Assembly (NCBI GenBank): GCA_023145955.1
Contig: JAGLDA010000051.1
Location: forward strand, 1 to 43,816
From: Bacteroidales bacterium
Lineage (GTDB): Bacteria; Bacteroidota; Bacteroidia; Bacteroidales; UBA1556
Direction: 5' to 3'
DNA length: 43,816 nucleotides
This document shows, piece by piece, positions 9,086 through 17,827 of the stretch. Below the pieces are notes generated by a model, which worked only from the letters and a program-made list of their open reading frames with translations, was not told the DNA's origin and made no database searches. Both the position numbers and the translations under genes were made by a program. Position 1 is the first letter of the stretch, and each line of letters begins with the position of its first letter.

Positions 9086-9474
9086 TCTTGATCCTTTATT
9101 AAAAACTGTTTTTCAATTTTTTCATATAGTTCTTTTACTACAATAGGTTTAAAGAAATAATCGTTACAGCCCGATTCAACAATACTATCATACTCCTTTC
9201 CAACAACATAAGCTGTTTGAATAATTATTGGAATATTAGGGTTGATTTCTTTAATCAACTTAGTAGCATCTAAACCATTTAGGTTTGGCATACGAATATC
9301 CATTAAAATAAGATCTACTGTATTATTATTTGTAACATAATCAACCGCTTCTTGTCCATCTTTCAACCAGATAGTTTTAGCATTTGTTTTTCGTAGTTGT
9401 TTCTTTATCAAATAATAATTTATTTCAATATCATCAACTACCACTATAGTTTTATTTTGCCAATTATTATCCAT
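9082..9474 (-). CDS. Single-domain response regulator (receiver only)
   Basis: The 130 residues form one receiver domain: VVVDD at 11-15, phosphoacceptor D59 in LILMD, T88 and K109 in FFKP. There is no output domain, so it probably shuttles phosphate (like Spo0F or CheY) or acts by binding a protein. It lies 3 nt downstream of the membrane histidine kinase and overlaps the next gene by 4 nt, so the three proteins are likely made together. The simplest inference is that it relays phosphate from the membrane kinase towards the soluble kinase and LytTR regulator. It could equally act as a phosphate sink. Confidence 0.88.
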   Translation of the reverse strand: MDNNWQNKTIVVVDDIEINYYLIKKQLRKTNAKTIWLKDGQEAVDYVTNNNTVDLILMDIRMPNLNGLDATKLIKEINPNIPIIIQTAYVVGKEYDSIVESGCNDYFFKPIVVKELYEKIEKQFLIKDQE

Positions 9475-9477
9475 AAT

Positions 9478-10944
9478 TTAAGAGATAGAGTTTTGTTTAT
9501 CATATTTTATCGGTATATTAAAAATAAATTTTGAGCCTTTACCAAGCTTACTATTTACTTTAATATTACCACCAATCATTTTTAAGTATATCTTAGTGAT
9601 CGACAGTCCTAAACCTGCACTACCATGCACTTTATTATTACTCATTGAAACTTGCATAAATCTATCGAATATTAGCTCTTGTTGTTCATCACTTATTCCA
9701 ATTCCGGTATCCTCAATAGTAAATTCTAATTGAGAATTAATAGATTTATAACAAAATTTGACACTACCTACTTCAGTATATTTGCATGCATTATTTACAA
9801 GATTAACTAATATCTGCTTAAGTCGCATTCTATCTGTTGAGATAAATGATTCGTTATCCTCTAAGCCATTTTCATACGACAATGCTATATCTTTATCAAT
9901 AACATTCTTATTCATCACAAACATATCATAAATATCCTTTGTGAGCTCATTCAAGCTAAAGTGGTCAACTTTTACTTTAATAATACCAGCCTCAATTTTA
10001 GACAAGTCCATAATCTCGTCAATTAAGTTAAGCAGGTGCTCTCCACTATTAACTATTATTTTAATAAACTCATCCAACTCTTCTTCATTTTCAGCTTCAT
10101 GAAGCAAGTTAGCAAACCCTATTATGCCATTCATTGGTGTACGTATCTCATGACTCATATTAGCTAAAAATGCAGACTTTAGTTTATCAGCATGCTCAGC
10201 TTTTTCTTTAGCTGCTTCTAATTCTATCTCAACAATCTTTCGTTGAGATATCTCCTCCTTCAACTCCTCGTTTCTAATATATAAAGAGCTTGTTCTCTTT
10301 TCTACAGTTAATTCAAGGCTAGAGTTTATCTCTTGTATTTCACTATTCTTTTGCCCTAGTTGACGTAATAAATCAAAATTTTCTCTATCAGAAACTTCTG
10401 TATAATATGAAGCAAAAGCACTTATAAAAATTGCAGAAACAAAGAAGAAGTCATTTAGTACTACAGTATCAATATTATTATTAAAATAATATATTGCAAG
10501 AATATTATAGAGTATAATATTAACAATAGCTGCTAATGTAGAATAAAAAGACCTTAGCTTAATAAAAATTGATCCAGCAAGAAAAATAAGCATCAAACCA
10601 TTGCTATAGAATGATTCTGCTGGAAGTTGAACTATCATAATAACAATTCCTGCTCCACCAATTATATTTGTAAAAAGTAATAATTCTTGCCAAAAAAATC
10701 TAAAATATTTTCCAAATGATAATAAAAATGTAGTTAGAAGAAGTGGTACAACAACTAAGAATCTTATATACAGAAATTGTTTAAGTAAACTTCCTGCCAA
10801 TAAAACATCTAAGTATGCAAACATTGAATACATAAATGCTAGTATTAAAAAAGAATATCTTATGGTTTTAATTGATTTCTCAAAAAAATCCTTTTTAAAT
10901 TCTTTTTCAATATCTTTAGAATAACTATGTGTAATATTATTCAT
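9478..10944 (-). CDS. Membrane sensor histidine kinase
   Basis: The N-terminal 185 residues hold about six hydrophobic membrane segments (roughly 29-50, 56-78, 88-107, 115-130, 135-154, 163-181) with no large periplasmic loop. This suggests a sensor for a membrane-partitioning ligand or membrane state. A coiled coil (about 195-255) leads to HisKA with SHEIRTPMNG (H265) and a HATPase with NLVNNACKYT, IEDTGIGIS and GSAGLGLSI. It is the first gene of the operon, followed after 3 nt by the single receiver. A hydrophobic sensor beside a putative fatty acid methyl ester synthase fits the PhcS role by analogy. The ligand is unknown. Confidence 0.9.
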   Translation of the reverse strand: MNNITHSYSKDIEKEFKKDFFEKSIKTIRYSFLILAFMYSMFAYLDVLLAGSLLKQFLYIRFLVVVPLLLTTFLLSFGKYFRFFWQELLLFTNIIGGAGIVIMIVQLPAESFYSNGLMLIFLAGSIFIKLRSFYSTLAAIVNIILYNILAIYYFNNNIDTVVLNDFFFVSAIFISAFASYYTEVSDRENFDLLRQLGQKNSEIQEINSSLELTVEKRTSSLYIRNEELKEEISQRKIVEIELEAAKEKAEHADKLKSAFLANMSHEIRTPMNGIIGFANLLHEAENEEELDEFIKIIVNSGEHLLNLIDEIMDLSKIEAGIIKVKVDHFSLNELTKDIYDMFVMNKNVIDKDIALSYENGLEDNESFISTDRMRLKQILVNLVNNACKYTEVGSVKFCYKSINSQLEFTIEDTGIGISDEQQELIFDRFMQVSMSNNKVHGSAGLGLSITKIYLKMIGGNIKVNSKLGKGSKFIFNIPIKYDKQNSIS

Positions 10945-11037
10945 AAAATAAATATTTACATCACTAATTTATAAAATACAGTTCGTCTTTTTAGTGCTAT
11001 TATCTACCATTAATGGGATAATCCTTATAAAGGAATA

Positions 11038-11045
11038 CAAATGTA
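11038..11045 (-). promoter_or_regulatory. Putative -7 element for the signalling operon
   Basis: On the minus strand this reads TACATTTG, an exact match to the Bacteroidota TAnnTTTG element, about 95 nt upstream of the histidine kinase ATG. No clear -33 TTTG is visible upstream. Confidence 0.4.
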
Positions 11046-11423
11046 ATGATTATGAAATACTATGGGGATAAATATTTAGCAAACAATAATAGACTTATCA
11101 ACATTATATAATAATCAATATTCTACACAAATTATTTGCAAAATATTAGGTTTAGCTTATATTAAATATCAATAGTTTAAACTGTTAGCTTTTGTAAACC
11201 AATAATTTATATATGTAGAGATATACCACATTTGATAATGATGATGATAATATTAAATATACTAAGGAGAGAAAAAGAAAAATATGCGCAATTTGTTTTT
11301 AACAATTTTAAATTATATTGTTATTAACAAGCAAATTATCTCGAATAATTGATGTATCTATTAACCTATAACGAATGAATCATTATATAAATAAATAGAA
11401 AATTCCTTTTGGTTAAATATATA
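11046..11423. other. Intergenic region without recognised genes
   Basis: This AT-rich stretch lies between the DUF4293 gene and the promoter of the histidine kinase operon. I see no credible coding region, RNA gene or strong hairpin in it. Confidence 0.5.
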
Positions 11424-11894
11424 TTATCGCAAACGTTCCGATTCACGAACAAGTTTCTCATCTTTGCGAATATTTCTATTAGCCAATATTATTAGCAATA
11501 CCGTAACAATAGGAAAAAAAGCAGCTACGTCATAAGTAGGCTTTGCAGTAATAATGTCAAGCTTACTCACCAAATCAGAGTAATAGAATATCCCTGCCAA
11601 CAAACCAAAGTTAATTAACATTGCTATCATATTAATATTCATTTGCTGTTTTCGGTTACTATACCTAAAAATACTTGCTACAGATAATACTGCCAGTAAA
11701 GCTGATAGTATTGGTAAAGGCCAAATATTAGGTAATTCATTTGCAAAGCTTAGATTCTGAACACCTTCGAAACGAAAAATATTCATATAAAAAACAGCAT
11801 CACCTACATGGAAAACCACTACAGGCAGAAAAGACATAACAGCTATAAGAATAAATACTATAGCCAAATAAATTGATTGAACTCGTTGAATCAT
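11424..11894 (-). CDS. DUF4293 integral membrane protein
   Basis: The 156-residue protein has four hydrophobic membrane segments (roughly 7-27, 58-76, 83-103, 122-140). It starts with MIQRVQSIYL, which is characteristic of the DUF4293 family found almost only in Bacteroidota. The C-terminus is a short charged tail rich in Arg and Lys, probably cytoplasmic. The gene stands alone on the minus strand. The family has no established function and nothing here suggests one. The assignment rests on the N-terminal signature and the topology. Confidence 0.75.
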   Translation of the reverse strand: MIQRVQSIYLAIVFILIAVMSFLPVVVFHVGDAVFYMNIFRFEGVQNLSFANELPNIWPLPILSALLAVLSVASIFRYSNRKQQMNINMIAMLINFGLLAGIFYYSDLVSKLDIITAKPTYDVAAFFPIVTVLLIILANRNIRKDEKLVRESERLR

Positions 11895-12146
11895 GATTAT
11901 ATTATTATCAGGTTTTTACCAGTGGCAAAGATAATAAATTAAAGATTTAATTATTAAAATAATGTACATTTGCTGATAATTATTTATACGATAACAATAA
12001 TATTAAAATATCTACTTTAAGGCCTATAATTTTTAGGTTAAACAAAGCAAACGCATTTAAATTACTTTTTATAATACAATTAAATAATATGTCATCCAAC
12101 ATCAAAACAATTAAACAAATACATAATTCATAAGCTGTTAATTTAT

Positions 12147-12224
12147 CATCGGATTAAACGGATTCTATTAACTATTTTCCGCTTTCGGAAAATAATTAAT
12201 ACGATTAATCTGGTTAATCCGATG
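12147..12224. repeat. Long imperfect palindrome (REP/MITE-like hairpin)
   Basis: The outer arms are CATCGGATTAA (12147-12157) and TTAATCCGATG (12214-12224). The inner arms are ATTTTCCG (12174-12181) and CGGAAAAT (12186-12193) around the loop CTTT. Between them the arms also match with small insertions (CTATTAAC against rc GTATTAAT), so almost all of the 78 bases can fold into one hairpin. Outside it, ATTCATAA on the left and TTATGAAT on the right also mirror each other. It sits in a 455-nt gap between divergently transcribed genes. It looks like a dispersed non-coding repeat rather than a terminator, because no T-tract follows. Confidence 0.7.
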
Positions 12225-12349
12225 ACCTTTTATGAATATAATTCTTTGATTTCTTGTGTTATGTGATTTTAATTGTATTGTCAATATATTAAAACTTATT
12301 ATTAAGATGCGTTTACCCTGGGGGTTATACTGCTATAACATTATAAAAT

Positions 12350-13126
12350 ATGGAAGACTTCATTATATTAAACACCGATAATATATCAAACGAGCATATT
12401 TGCTGTGCTATTTCTGACAAAAAATGCAGTGATAGTTATCTGGCGAAAAAGGATTGGCTTAAAAAGGAGTTTGACAATGGGTATGTTTTTAGAAGAATAA
12501 ATGCTAGGGCAAAAGTATTTATAGAATATGGCCCTGGAGAAAAAGCCTGGCTTCCCATTAGTGCAAATAATTATTTAAACATTAATTGTTTTTGGGTATC
12601 GGGGAAATATAAAAAGAATGGCTATGGCAAAGCATTGCTAAACAGCGCAATGCTAGATGCGAAGAAGCAGGGTAAATATGGACTTGTAACAGTTGTTGGC
12701 ACAAAGAAATTTCATTTTATGAGTGATACAAAATGGTTATTAAAGCAAGGTTTTATAGAAACTGAAAAAATATCAAGTGGTTTTAGCCTATTAGTAAAAA
12801 AGATTAGCGACGATTATCCAAACCCATTCTTCAATTCATCGACAAAAAGTGGCCAATGTGATGTGAAAAATGGTATTACAATTTATTATTCCAATAGATG
12901 TCCTTTTTCTGAATTTCATGCACAAAACTCTATTGTAGAAACTGCCAAGAAAAGGAACCTACCATTGAATATTATTAAAATTGAAACAATGAAGCAAGCA
13001 CAGTCTGCGCCAAGTCCTGCAACAGTATTCAGTTTGTTTTTAGATGGAAAGTTTATTACTAGTGACATAAGCGTATGTATGGATAGCCGATATGATAAAG
13101 TAATAGCAAAAGCACTGAATATTTAA
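12350..13126 (+). CDS. GNAT acetyltransferase with C-terminal YoaP-like domain
   Basis: Residues about 1-150 form a GNAT N-acetyltransferase. The acetyl-CoA loop is visible as VSGKYKKNGYGKALLNSA (83-100). Residues about 170-258 resemble the YoaP-like domain, a thioredoxin-like unit with one cysteine in NRCPF (C184). YoaP-type proteins couple the two domains, but their acceptor substrate is not established. The gene stands alone, starts at an ATG with no clear ribosome binding site, and follows the palindromic repeat region. The next gene starts 112 nt later, probably from its own promoter. Confidence 0.75.
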   Translation: MEDFIILNTDNISNEHICCAISDKKCSDSYLAKKDWLKKEFDNGYVFRRINARAKVFIEYGPGEKAWLPISANNYLNINCFWVSGKYKKNGYGKALLNSAMLDAKKQGKYGLVTVVGTKKFHFMSDTKWLLKQGFIETEKISSGFSLLVKKISDDYPNPFFNSSTKSGQCDVKNGITIYYSNRCPFSEFHAQNSIVETAKKRNLPLNIIKIETMKQAQSAPSPATVFSLFLDGKFITSDISVCMDSRYDKVIAKALNI

Positions 13127-13207
13127 TACAATAAATGCAATACTTATAGCGTATAAATTAAATATATTTAGATATAAAAATACATGATTGGCAAAGAACA
13201 AAAAAAC

Positions 13208-13215
13208 TATCTTCG
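13208..13215 (+). promoter_or_regulatory. Possible promoter for the ABC exporter pair
   Basis: TATCTTCG is one base off TAnnTTTG, with TTGG at 13187-13190 as a possible -33 element 17 nt upstream. It lies 23 nt before the ATG at 13239. Confidence 0.3.
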
Positions 13216-13238
13216 CATAAAATAAATAATATTGTACA

Positions 13239-14153
13239 ATGGATTTATTAGTAGTAGAAAACATAACAAAAACTTTCGCTAAACATAGGGCACTTAATGA
13301 TGTAAGTATCAATGTACCTGAGGGTAGCATATATGGTTTATTGGGGCCAAATGGAGCTGGAAAAACCACTTTGATAAGAATCATTAATCAAATTACTGGT
13401 CCTGATAGTGGAAAGGTTTTATTAAATGGGGAGCCATTACAACCTAAGCATATAGCTAATATTGGATATCTGCCAGAAGAACGTGGTTTATATAAAAAAA
13501 TGAAGGTTGGCGAACAGGCCATGTACCTTGCCATGTTAAAGGGACTTAGTAAGAAAGAGGCAAAAGATCAATTAAAGATATGGTTTAAGAAATTTGATAT
13601 TGCCCCTTGGTGGGATAAGAAAGTTGAAGAACTATCTAAAGGAATGGCTCAGAAGGTTCAATTTATAGTAACGATCTTGCATAAACCTAAATTATTAATT
13701 TTTGATGAACCATTTAGTGGTTTCGACCCCGTAAATCAAGAGATACTTAAGGCTGAGATACTTGACCTTAGAGACCAAGGTGCTACTGTTATTTTTTCTA
13801 CACATAATATGTCGTCAGTTGAAGAAATCTGCGATCATATTGCACTTATTAATAAATCTAAAAAAATTCTAGAAGGTAGTGTTTCAGAAATCAGAGATAC
13901 ATATAAGAAAGGAACCTATGAGCTTGAGTATGATGGCAATGAGGTTGAGCTTTCTAAGTTTTTGCCTATAAATTTCGAGATTATTAGTAAGCAGAAAATC
14001 ATAAAAGGACATAAAGCTATTATAAAGTTGCCAAGTCCTACTTATTCAAACGAATTATTATCAACTATGATGGAGCATACACATATCCGTCTTTTTAAGG
14101 AAATAATACCAAGTATGAATGAGATTTTTATTGATAAAGTAACACAAGACTAA
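13239..14153 (+). CDS. ABC transporter ATP-binding protein (NatA-like)
   Basis: This is a cytoplasmic ATPase subunit with Walker A GPNGAGKTT (36-44), signature ELSKGMAQ, Walker B LLIFDEP and the H-loop STHNMSS. After the roughly 215-residue nucleotide-binding domain comes a C-terminal extension of the DUF4162 type seen in drug/sodium exporter ATPases. The next gene, 23 nt downstream, encodes the matching permease, so the two form an ABC-2 type exporter like NatAB. The substrate is unknown. It is not clearly GldA, because gldF and gldG are about 4 kb away in a separate transcription unit. Confidence 0.88.
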   Translation: MDLLVVENITKTFAKHRALNDVSINVPEGSIYGLLGPNGAGKTTLIRIINQITGPDSGKVLLNGEPLQPKHIANIGYLPEERGLYKKMKVGEQAMYLAMLKGLSKKEAKDQLKIWFKKFDIAPWWDKKVEELSKGMAQKVQFIVTILHKPKLLIFDEPFSGFDPVNQEILKAEILDLRDQGATVIFSTHNMSSVEEICDHIALINKSKKILEGSVSEIRDTYKKGTYELEYDGNEVELSKFLPINFEIISKQKIIKGHKAIIKLPSPTYSNELLSTMMEHTHIRLFKEIIPSMNEIFIDKVTQD

Positions 14154-14176
14154 CATATTACAAAATATATTAAGAA

Positions 14177-15499
14177 ATGAATAAAATTTGGTTAGTAATA
14201 CAGCGAGAATACCTAACAAGAGTTCAGAAGAAAAGTTTCATCATAATGTCGATATTAGGGCCAGTACTTATGGCGGCATTGATGATAGTACCTGTATATC
14301 TTGCAAAAATGAGCGATGAGGTAAAAGTTGTAGGTATTGTAGACGAAAGTGGATTTTTTACAGAAGCATTTGATAATTCTGATAAGATAAAATTTGAGAC
14401 CATGCGAATGGATATTAATAGCGCCAAAGAGGCCTATGAAACCATGAATTATGATATGGTATTATATATCCCAGAACCTTCGTATACATACCCTACACGC
14501 ATCTTTATATATTCTAATAAAGAGCCAGGAATGCTAGTTGAAAATTACGTGCGCAGTAGTATTAATAACGATTTGCGAACCATGCGACTTAAAGATGCCG
14601 GAGTTAGCAACGACGTAATTAGCGCTATGAAGAATAAGATTGATTTAAAAAGTATAAGTATTGATGAGCAAGGACTAGAAGAGGAACGATCAGGAACTCT
14701 TAATTTAATACTAGGGTTTGTTTTAGCATTATCCATATATTTCTTTATATTTATGTACGGAACCCAAGTTATGCGTGGCGTATTAGAAGAAAAAACCAGT
14801 AGAATAATTGAGGTAATAATCTCATCAATAAAGCCTTTTCAATTAATGATGGGTAAGATTATTGGGATAGCGTTTGTAGGACTTACACAGCTTCTTATAT
14901 GGGTAATACTTACCGCTGGAATAGTTACTGGTGTACAATCTACATTTTCTACCGAGCTTGATGAAATTGAAAAGTATCAATCTCAAAAAACTGGGCAAAT
15001 GATTGATCCTTCTGATAAAGTAGAAGTTACAAAGGATTATGGAAAAACAGCAGAGTTTGTTAGTGCAATATTAAGTATTGATTTTAAAGTTATTATAGGT
15101 TCATTCTTATTTTATTTTCTTTTTGGATACTTACTTTATGGTGCTCTTTTTGCAGCTGTTGGTTCTGCGGTTGATAATGAAACTGATACCCAGCAATTTA
15201 TTATGCCCATTACCGTTCCCTTAATAATTAGTATAATAACTATACAATCAATAGCAAATAATCCTGACGGCCCTTTAGCTTTCTGGTTTTCGATGATACC
15301 ACTCACCTCTCCAATATCAATGATGGTAAGAATACCTTATGGAGTACCTTATTGGGAACTTGCTTTATCAATGTTTATTCTTATCCTTACTTTTGTTCTA
15401 TTTACTTGGTTTGCAGGTAAAATATATAGAGTAGGAATATTAATGTATGGTAAAAAACCTTCTTATAAAGAAATTTGGAAGTGGATAAAATATAGTTAG
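14177..15499 (+). CDS. ABC-2 type permease (NatB-like)
   Basis: The 440-residue integral membrane protein has one N-terminal membrane segment (about 23-45), a large extracytoplasmic domain (about 50-170), then about five more segments in the C-terminal half. The motif GVLEEKTSRIIEVIISSIKPFQLMMGKI (near 202-229) is typical of ABC-2 and NatB permeases. A second soluble insert at about 255-295 contains a polar run. It pairs with the ATPase just upstream. The exported substrate (sodium, drug or lipid) cannot be read from sequence. Confidence 0.85.
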   Translation: MNKIWLVIQREYLTRVQKKSFIIMSILGPVLMAALMIVPVYLAKMSDEVKVVGIVDESGFFTEAFDNSDKIKFETMRMDINSAKEAYETMNYDMVLYIPEPSYTYPTRIFIYSNKEPGMLVENYVRSSINNDLRTMRLKDAGVSNDVISAMKNKIDLKSISIDEQGLEEERSGTLNLILGFVLALSIYFFIFMYGTQVMRGVLEEKTSRIIEVIISSIKPFQLMMGKIIGIAFVGLTQLLIWVILTAGIVTGVQSTFSTELDEIEKYQSQKTGQMIDPSDKVEVTKDYGKTAEFVSAILSIDFKVIIGSFLFYFLFGYLLYGALFAAVGSAVDNETDTQQFIMPITVPLIISIITIQSIANNPDGPLAFWFSMIPLTSPISMMVRIPYGVPYWELALSMFILILTFVLFTWFAGKIYRVGILMYGKKPSYKEIWKWIKYS

Positions 15500-15589
15500 T
15501 ATTCTTCGGTAAAAACTAAGGAGGCACAATATTTTTAATCTCTTACAAACTAATTTGTTAATTCTCATATTTAAAAAAAAATAAGTTAA

Positions 15590-16699
15590 TTGAAAACAGT
15601 AGTTGTATCGGTAAGTAATGATCTTTTTAGCGACCAAAGGGTTAAGAAGATGTGTAATAGCATTGAGAAACTTGGTTTCAATATAGTGCTATTAGGTAGA
15701 CTACTTCCTGATTCTAAGGATATTACTGACAGAAACTATACAATAAAGAGATTTAAACTTTGCTTTAATAAAGGCGCTCTTTTCTATGCGGTATTAAATA
15801 TTCGTCTATTCTTTTATCTACTTTTTCGTAAAGTTGATGTATTAGTTGCCAATGACTTGGATACTTTATTAGCCAATTTCCTAATATCAAAAATTAAAGG
15901 GATTCCTTTGGTTTATGATAGCCATGAGTATTTTACTGAAGTGCCAGAGCTCGAAGGTAGAAAAGCAAAGAAAATATGGTTAAAAATAGAAAAGTCTATT
16001 TTTCCACGGCTAAAAAATATTATTACTGTAAATAAATCCATTGCAGATATCTATAAAACGAAGTATGGTGTAGATTTAAAAATTATAAAAAACCTTCCTA
16101 ATAAATTAAATAATTTTACTCCTTTATCAAAAGAAGAACTTAATATTGAACATATTCACAAGTATATAATACTACAAGGAGCTGGGATAAATATTGACAG
16201 AGGAGCTGAAGAATTAGTTGAAGCAATGATTGATGTAAGCTTATCTAAACTATTGATTGTAGGCAGTGGAGATGTTATACATATTCTAAAAAATAGGGTT
16301 CTTAATAGTGAGTTAAAGGATAAAGTGTTTTTTATAGATAAGCAAAGTCCTGAAAGATTAAAGTCGTATACTTATTATGCTGAATTAGGTTTAAGTTTAG
16401 ATAAAGATAGTAACCTAAATTACCGTTATAGCCTTCCAAATAAAATATTTGATTATATAAGTTTAGGAGTTCCTGTACTTGTATCAGATTTAGTAGAAGT
16501 AAGTAGTATTGTGAATGATTATAAGGTTGGAAAGGTTATTAAAACACATTCATCTGAAGAAATAGCTAAAGAAATAAACTTAATGCTTGCCCAAGACTCT
16601 AAAAAACTGCTCCATACCAATTTACAAAAAGCAGCAGAAGAACTTAATTGGGAAAACCAAGATAGTATTATTAACGATATTTATTCTAAGTTTTTATGA
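15590..16699 (+). CDS. Glycosyltransferase, GT4-like
   Basis: The 369-residue GT-B fold protein is probably involved in surface polysaccharide or glycolipid synthesis at the inner membrane. The N-terminus VVVSVSNDLFSDQRVKK is the usual start of this Bacteroidota family. The C-terminal donor-binding region reads YSLPNKIFDYISLGVPVLVSD followed by a GKVI segment, as in GT4 enzymes. An internal hydrophobic stretch (ALFYAVLNIRLFFYLLF, near 63-79) may be an amphipathic membrane anchor. The start is TTG: no ATG exists upstream in frame, and the family N-terminus begins exactly here. Its stop overlaps the next glycosyltransferase by 4 nt (ATGA). Confidence 0.82.
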   Translation: MKTVVVSVSNDLFSDQRVKKMCNSIEKLGFNIVLLGRLLPDSKDITDRNYTIKRFKLCFNKGALFYAVLNIRLFFYLLFRKVDVLVANDLDTLLANFLISKIKGIPLVYDSHEYFTEVPELEGRKAKKIWLKIEKSIFPRLKNIITVNKSIADIYKTKYGVDLKIIKNLPNKLNNFTPLSKEELNIEHIHKYIILQGAGINIDRGAEELVEAMIDVSLSKLLIVGSGDVIHILKNRVLNSELKDKVFFIDKQSPERLKSYTYYAELGLSLDKDSNLNYRYSLPNKIFDYISLGVPVLVSDLVEVSSIVNDYKVGKVIKTHSSEEIAKEINLMLAQDSKKLLHTNLQKAAEELNWENQDSIINDIYSKFL

Positions 16700-17826
16700 G
16701 TAGGCATTTACACATAATATCATTTGATATACCATATCCTGCTGATTATGGAGGAGTTATTGATGTTTTCTATAAACTTAAAGCTTTTCATAAGGCAGGA
16801 GTAAATGTGCATCTGCATTGCTTTGAATATGGGCGAGAGCATAGCGATGAACTCAATAAATATTGTTCAGAAGTACATTACTATAAACGAAACACAGGTA
16901 TAAAAGCAAATATTAGTTCTGTTCCATATATCATAAAGAGTAGAATATCTAAAGAGTTAGAGCATCATCTTATGAATGACAATTACCCTATCCTATGCGA
17001 AGGAATGCATACCTGTGGTATTATTAATAATAATGGAATAAGGAAAAATCATAAACTAATTTATAGAGCTGCAAACATAGAGCATGATTACTATAGAGCT
17101 CTACATAAGTCAGAAAATAACAGTTTAAAAAAGGCTTATTATTTGGCTGAATCCATAAAGCTTAAAAAATGGGAACCTAAGCTTAAGAATGTGGACTTGA
17201 TTCTTACAATAAGTGCAAACGATAAGGGTTATTATCAGGCCTTATATCCTAATATAAAAACTATTAATACATTTCCATTCTTCAATAATAGCAATGCCTT
17301 ACAGCCAAATTTCGACAGCAAGGACAATTATGTATTATTTCATGCAAAACTAAGCGTTAGAGAGAATATTGATGCCGCATTACGAATAATTAAAGATATT
17401 GCACCCAACATCGATTCAGAATTCAAAATAGCAGGAATGAACCCAGATTCGTCACTATATGAGGCTAGTAAAGATGTTAATAATGTAGATATAGTCGATA
17501 GTCCTTCAGATAAGAAAATGCAAGACTTACTGAATAATGCTAAGGTTAATATATTGATTACAGAGCAAGCCACAGGGCTTAAATTGAAGCTTATAAATAG
17601 TTTATATCAAAGCAAATATATTATTGCAAATAATGCTATGCTTAGTGGTAGCGGCTTAAATGACTGTGTTGAGATCGCAAATTCCTCTAATGAAATTATT
17701 AGCAAAACTAAGTATTTATTGAAAAAAGATTTTTCTGAAAATGACTTTATAGAAAGACTTACTAAAATTCCAATGGAATATAATAATGAAAATCAAATTG
17801 AAACAATACTAAAGTACATATACTAA
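16696..17826 (+). CDS. Glycosyltransferase, GT-B fold (GT1/GT4-like)
   Basis: The 376-residue protein begins with HIISFDIPYPADYGGVIDVFYKLKAFHKAG, which has the acceptor-side glycine-rich loop of GT-B enzymes (ADYGGV). It ends in a Rossmann-like donor domain (ILITEQATGLKLKLINSLYQSKYIIAN). The gene starts inside the stop of the preceding glycosyltransferase, so the two are translationally coupled and probably act in one pathway. Few residues of the usual nucleotide-sugar EX7E motif are obvious (near TEQATGLKLKL), so donor specificity cannot be assigned. The thioesterase gene follows after 1 nt. Confidence 0.75.
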   Translation: MSRHLHIISFDIPYPADYGGVIDVFYKLKAFHKAGVNVHLHCFEYGREHSDELNKYCSEVHYYKRNTGIKANISSVPYIIKSRISKELEHHLMNDNYPILCEGMHTCGIINNNGIRKNHKLIYRAANIEHDYYRALHKSENNSLKKAYYLAESIKLKKWEPKLKNVDLILTISANDKGYYQALYPNIKTINTFPFFNNSNALQPNFDSKDNYVLFHAKLSVRENIDAALRIIKDIAPNIDSEFKIAGMNPDSSLYEASKDVNNVDIVDSPSDKKMQDLLNNAKVNILITEQATGLKLKLINSLYQSKYIIANNAMLSGSGLNDCVEIANSSNEIISKTKYLLKKDFSENDFIERLTKIPMEYNNENQIETILKYIY

Positions 17827-17827
17827 A

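Noticed and set aside
13239..15499. GldA and partner of the gldFG system
   Set aside because: The ATPase has its own NatB-like permease 23 nt downstream and lies in a different transcription unit from gldF and gldG.
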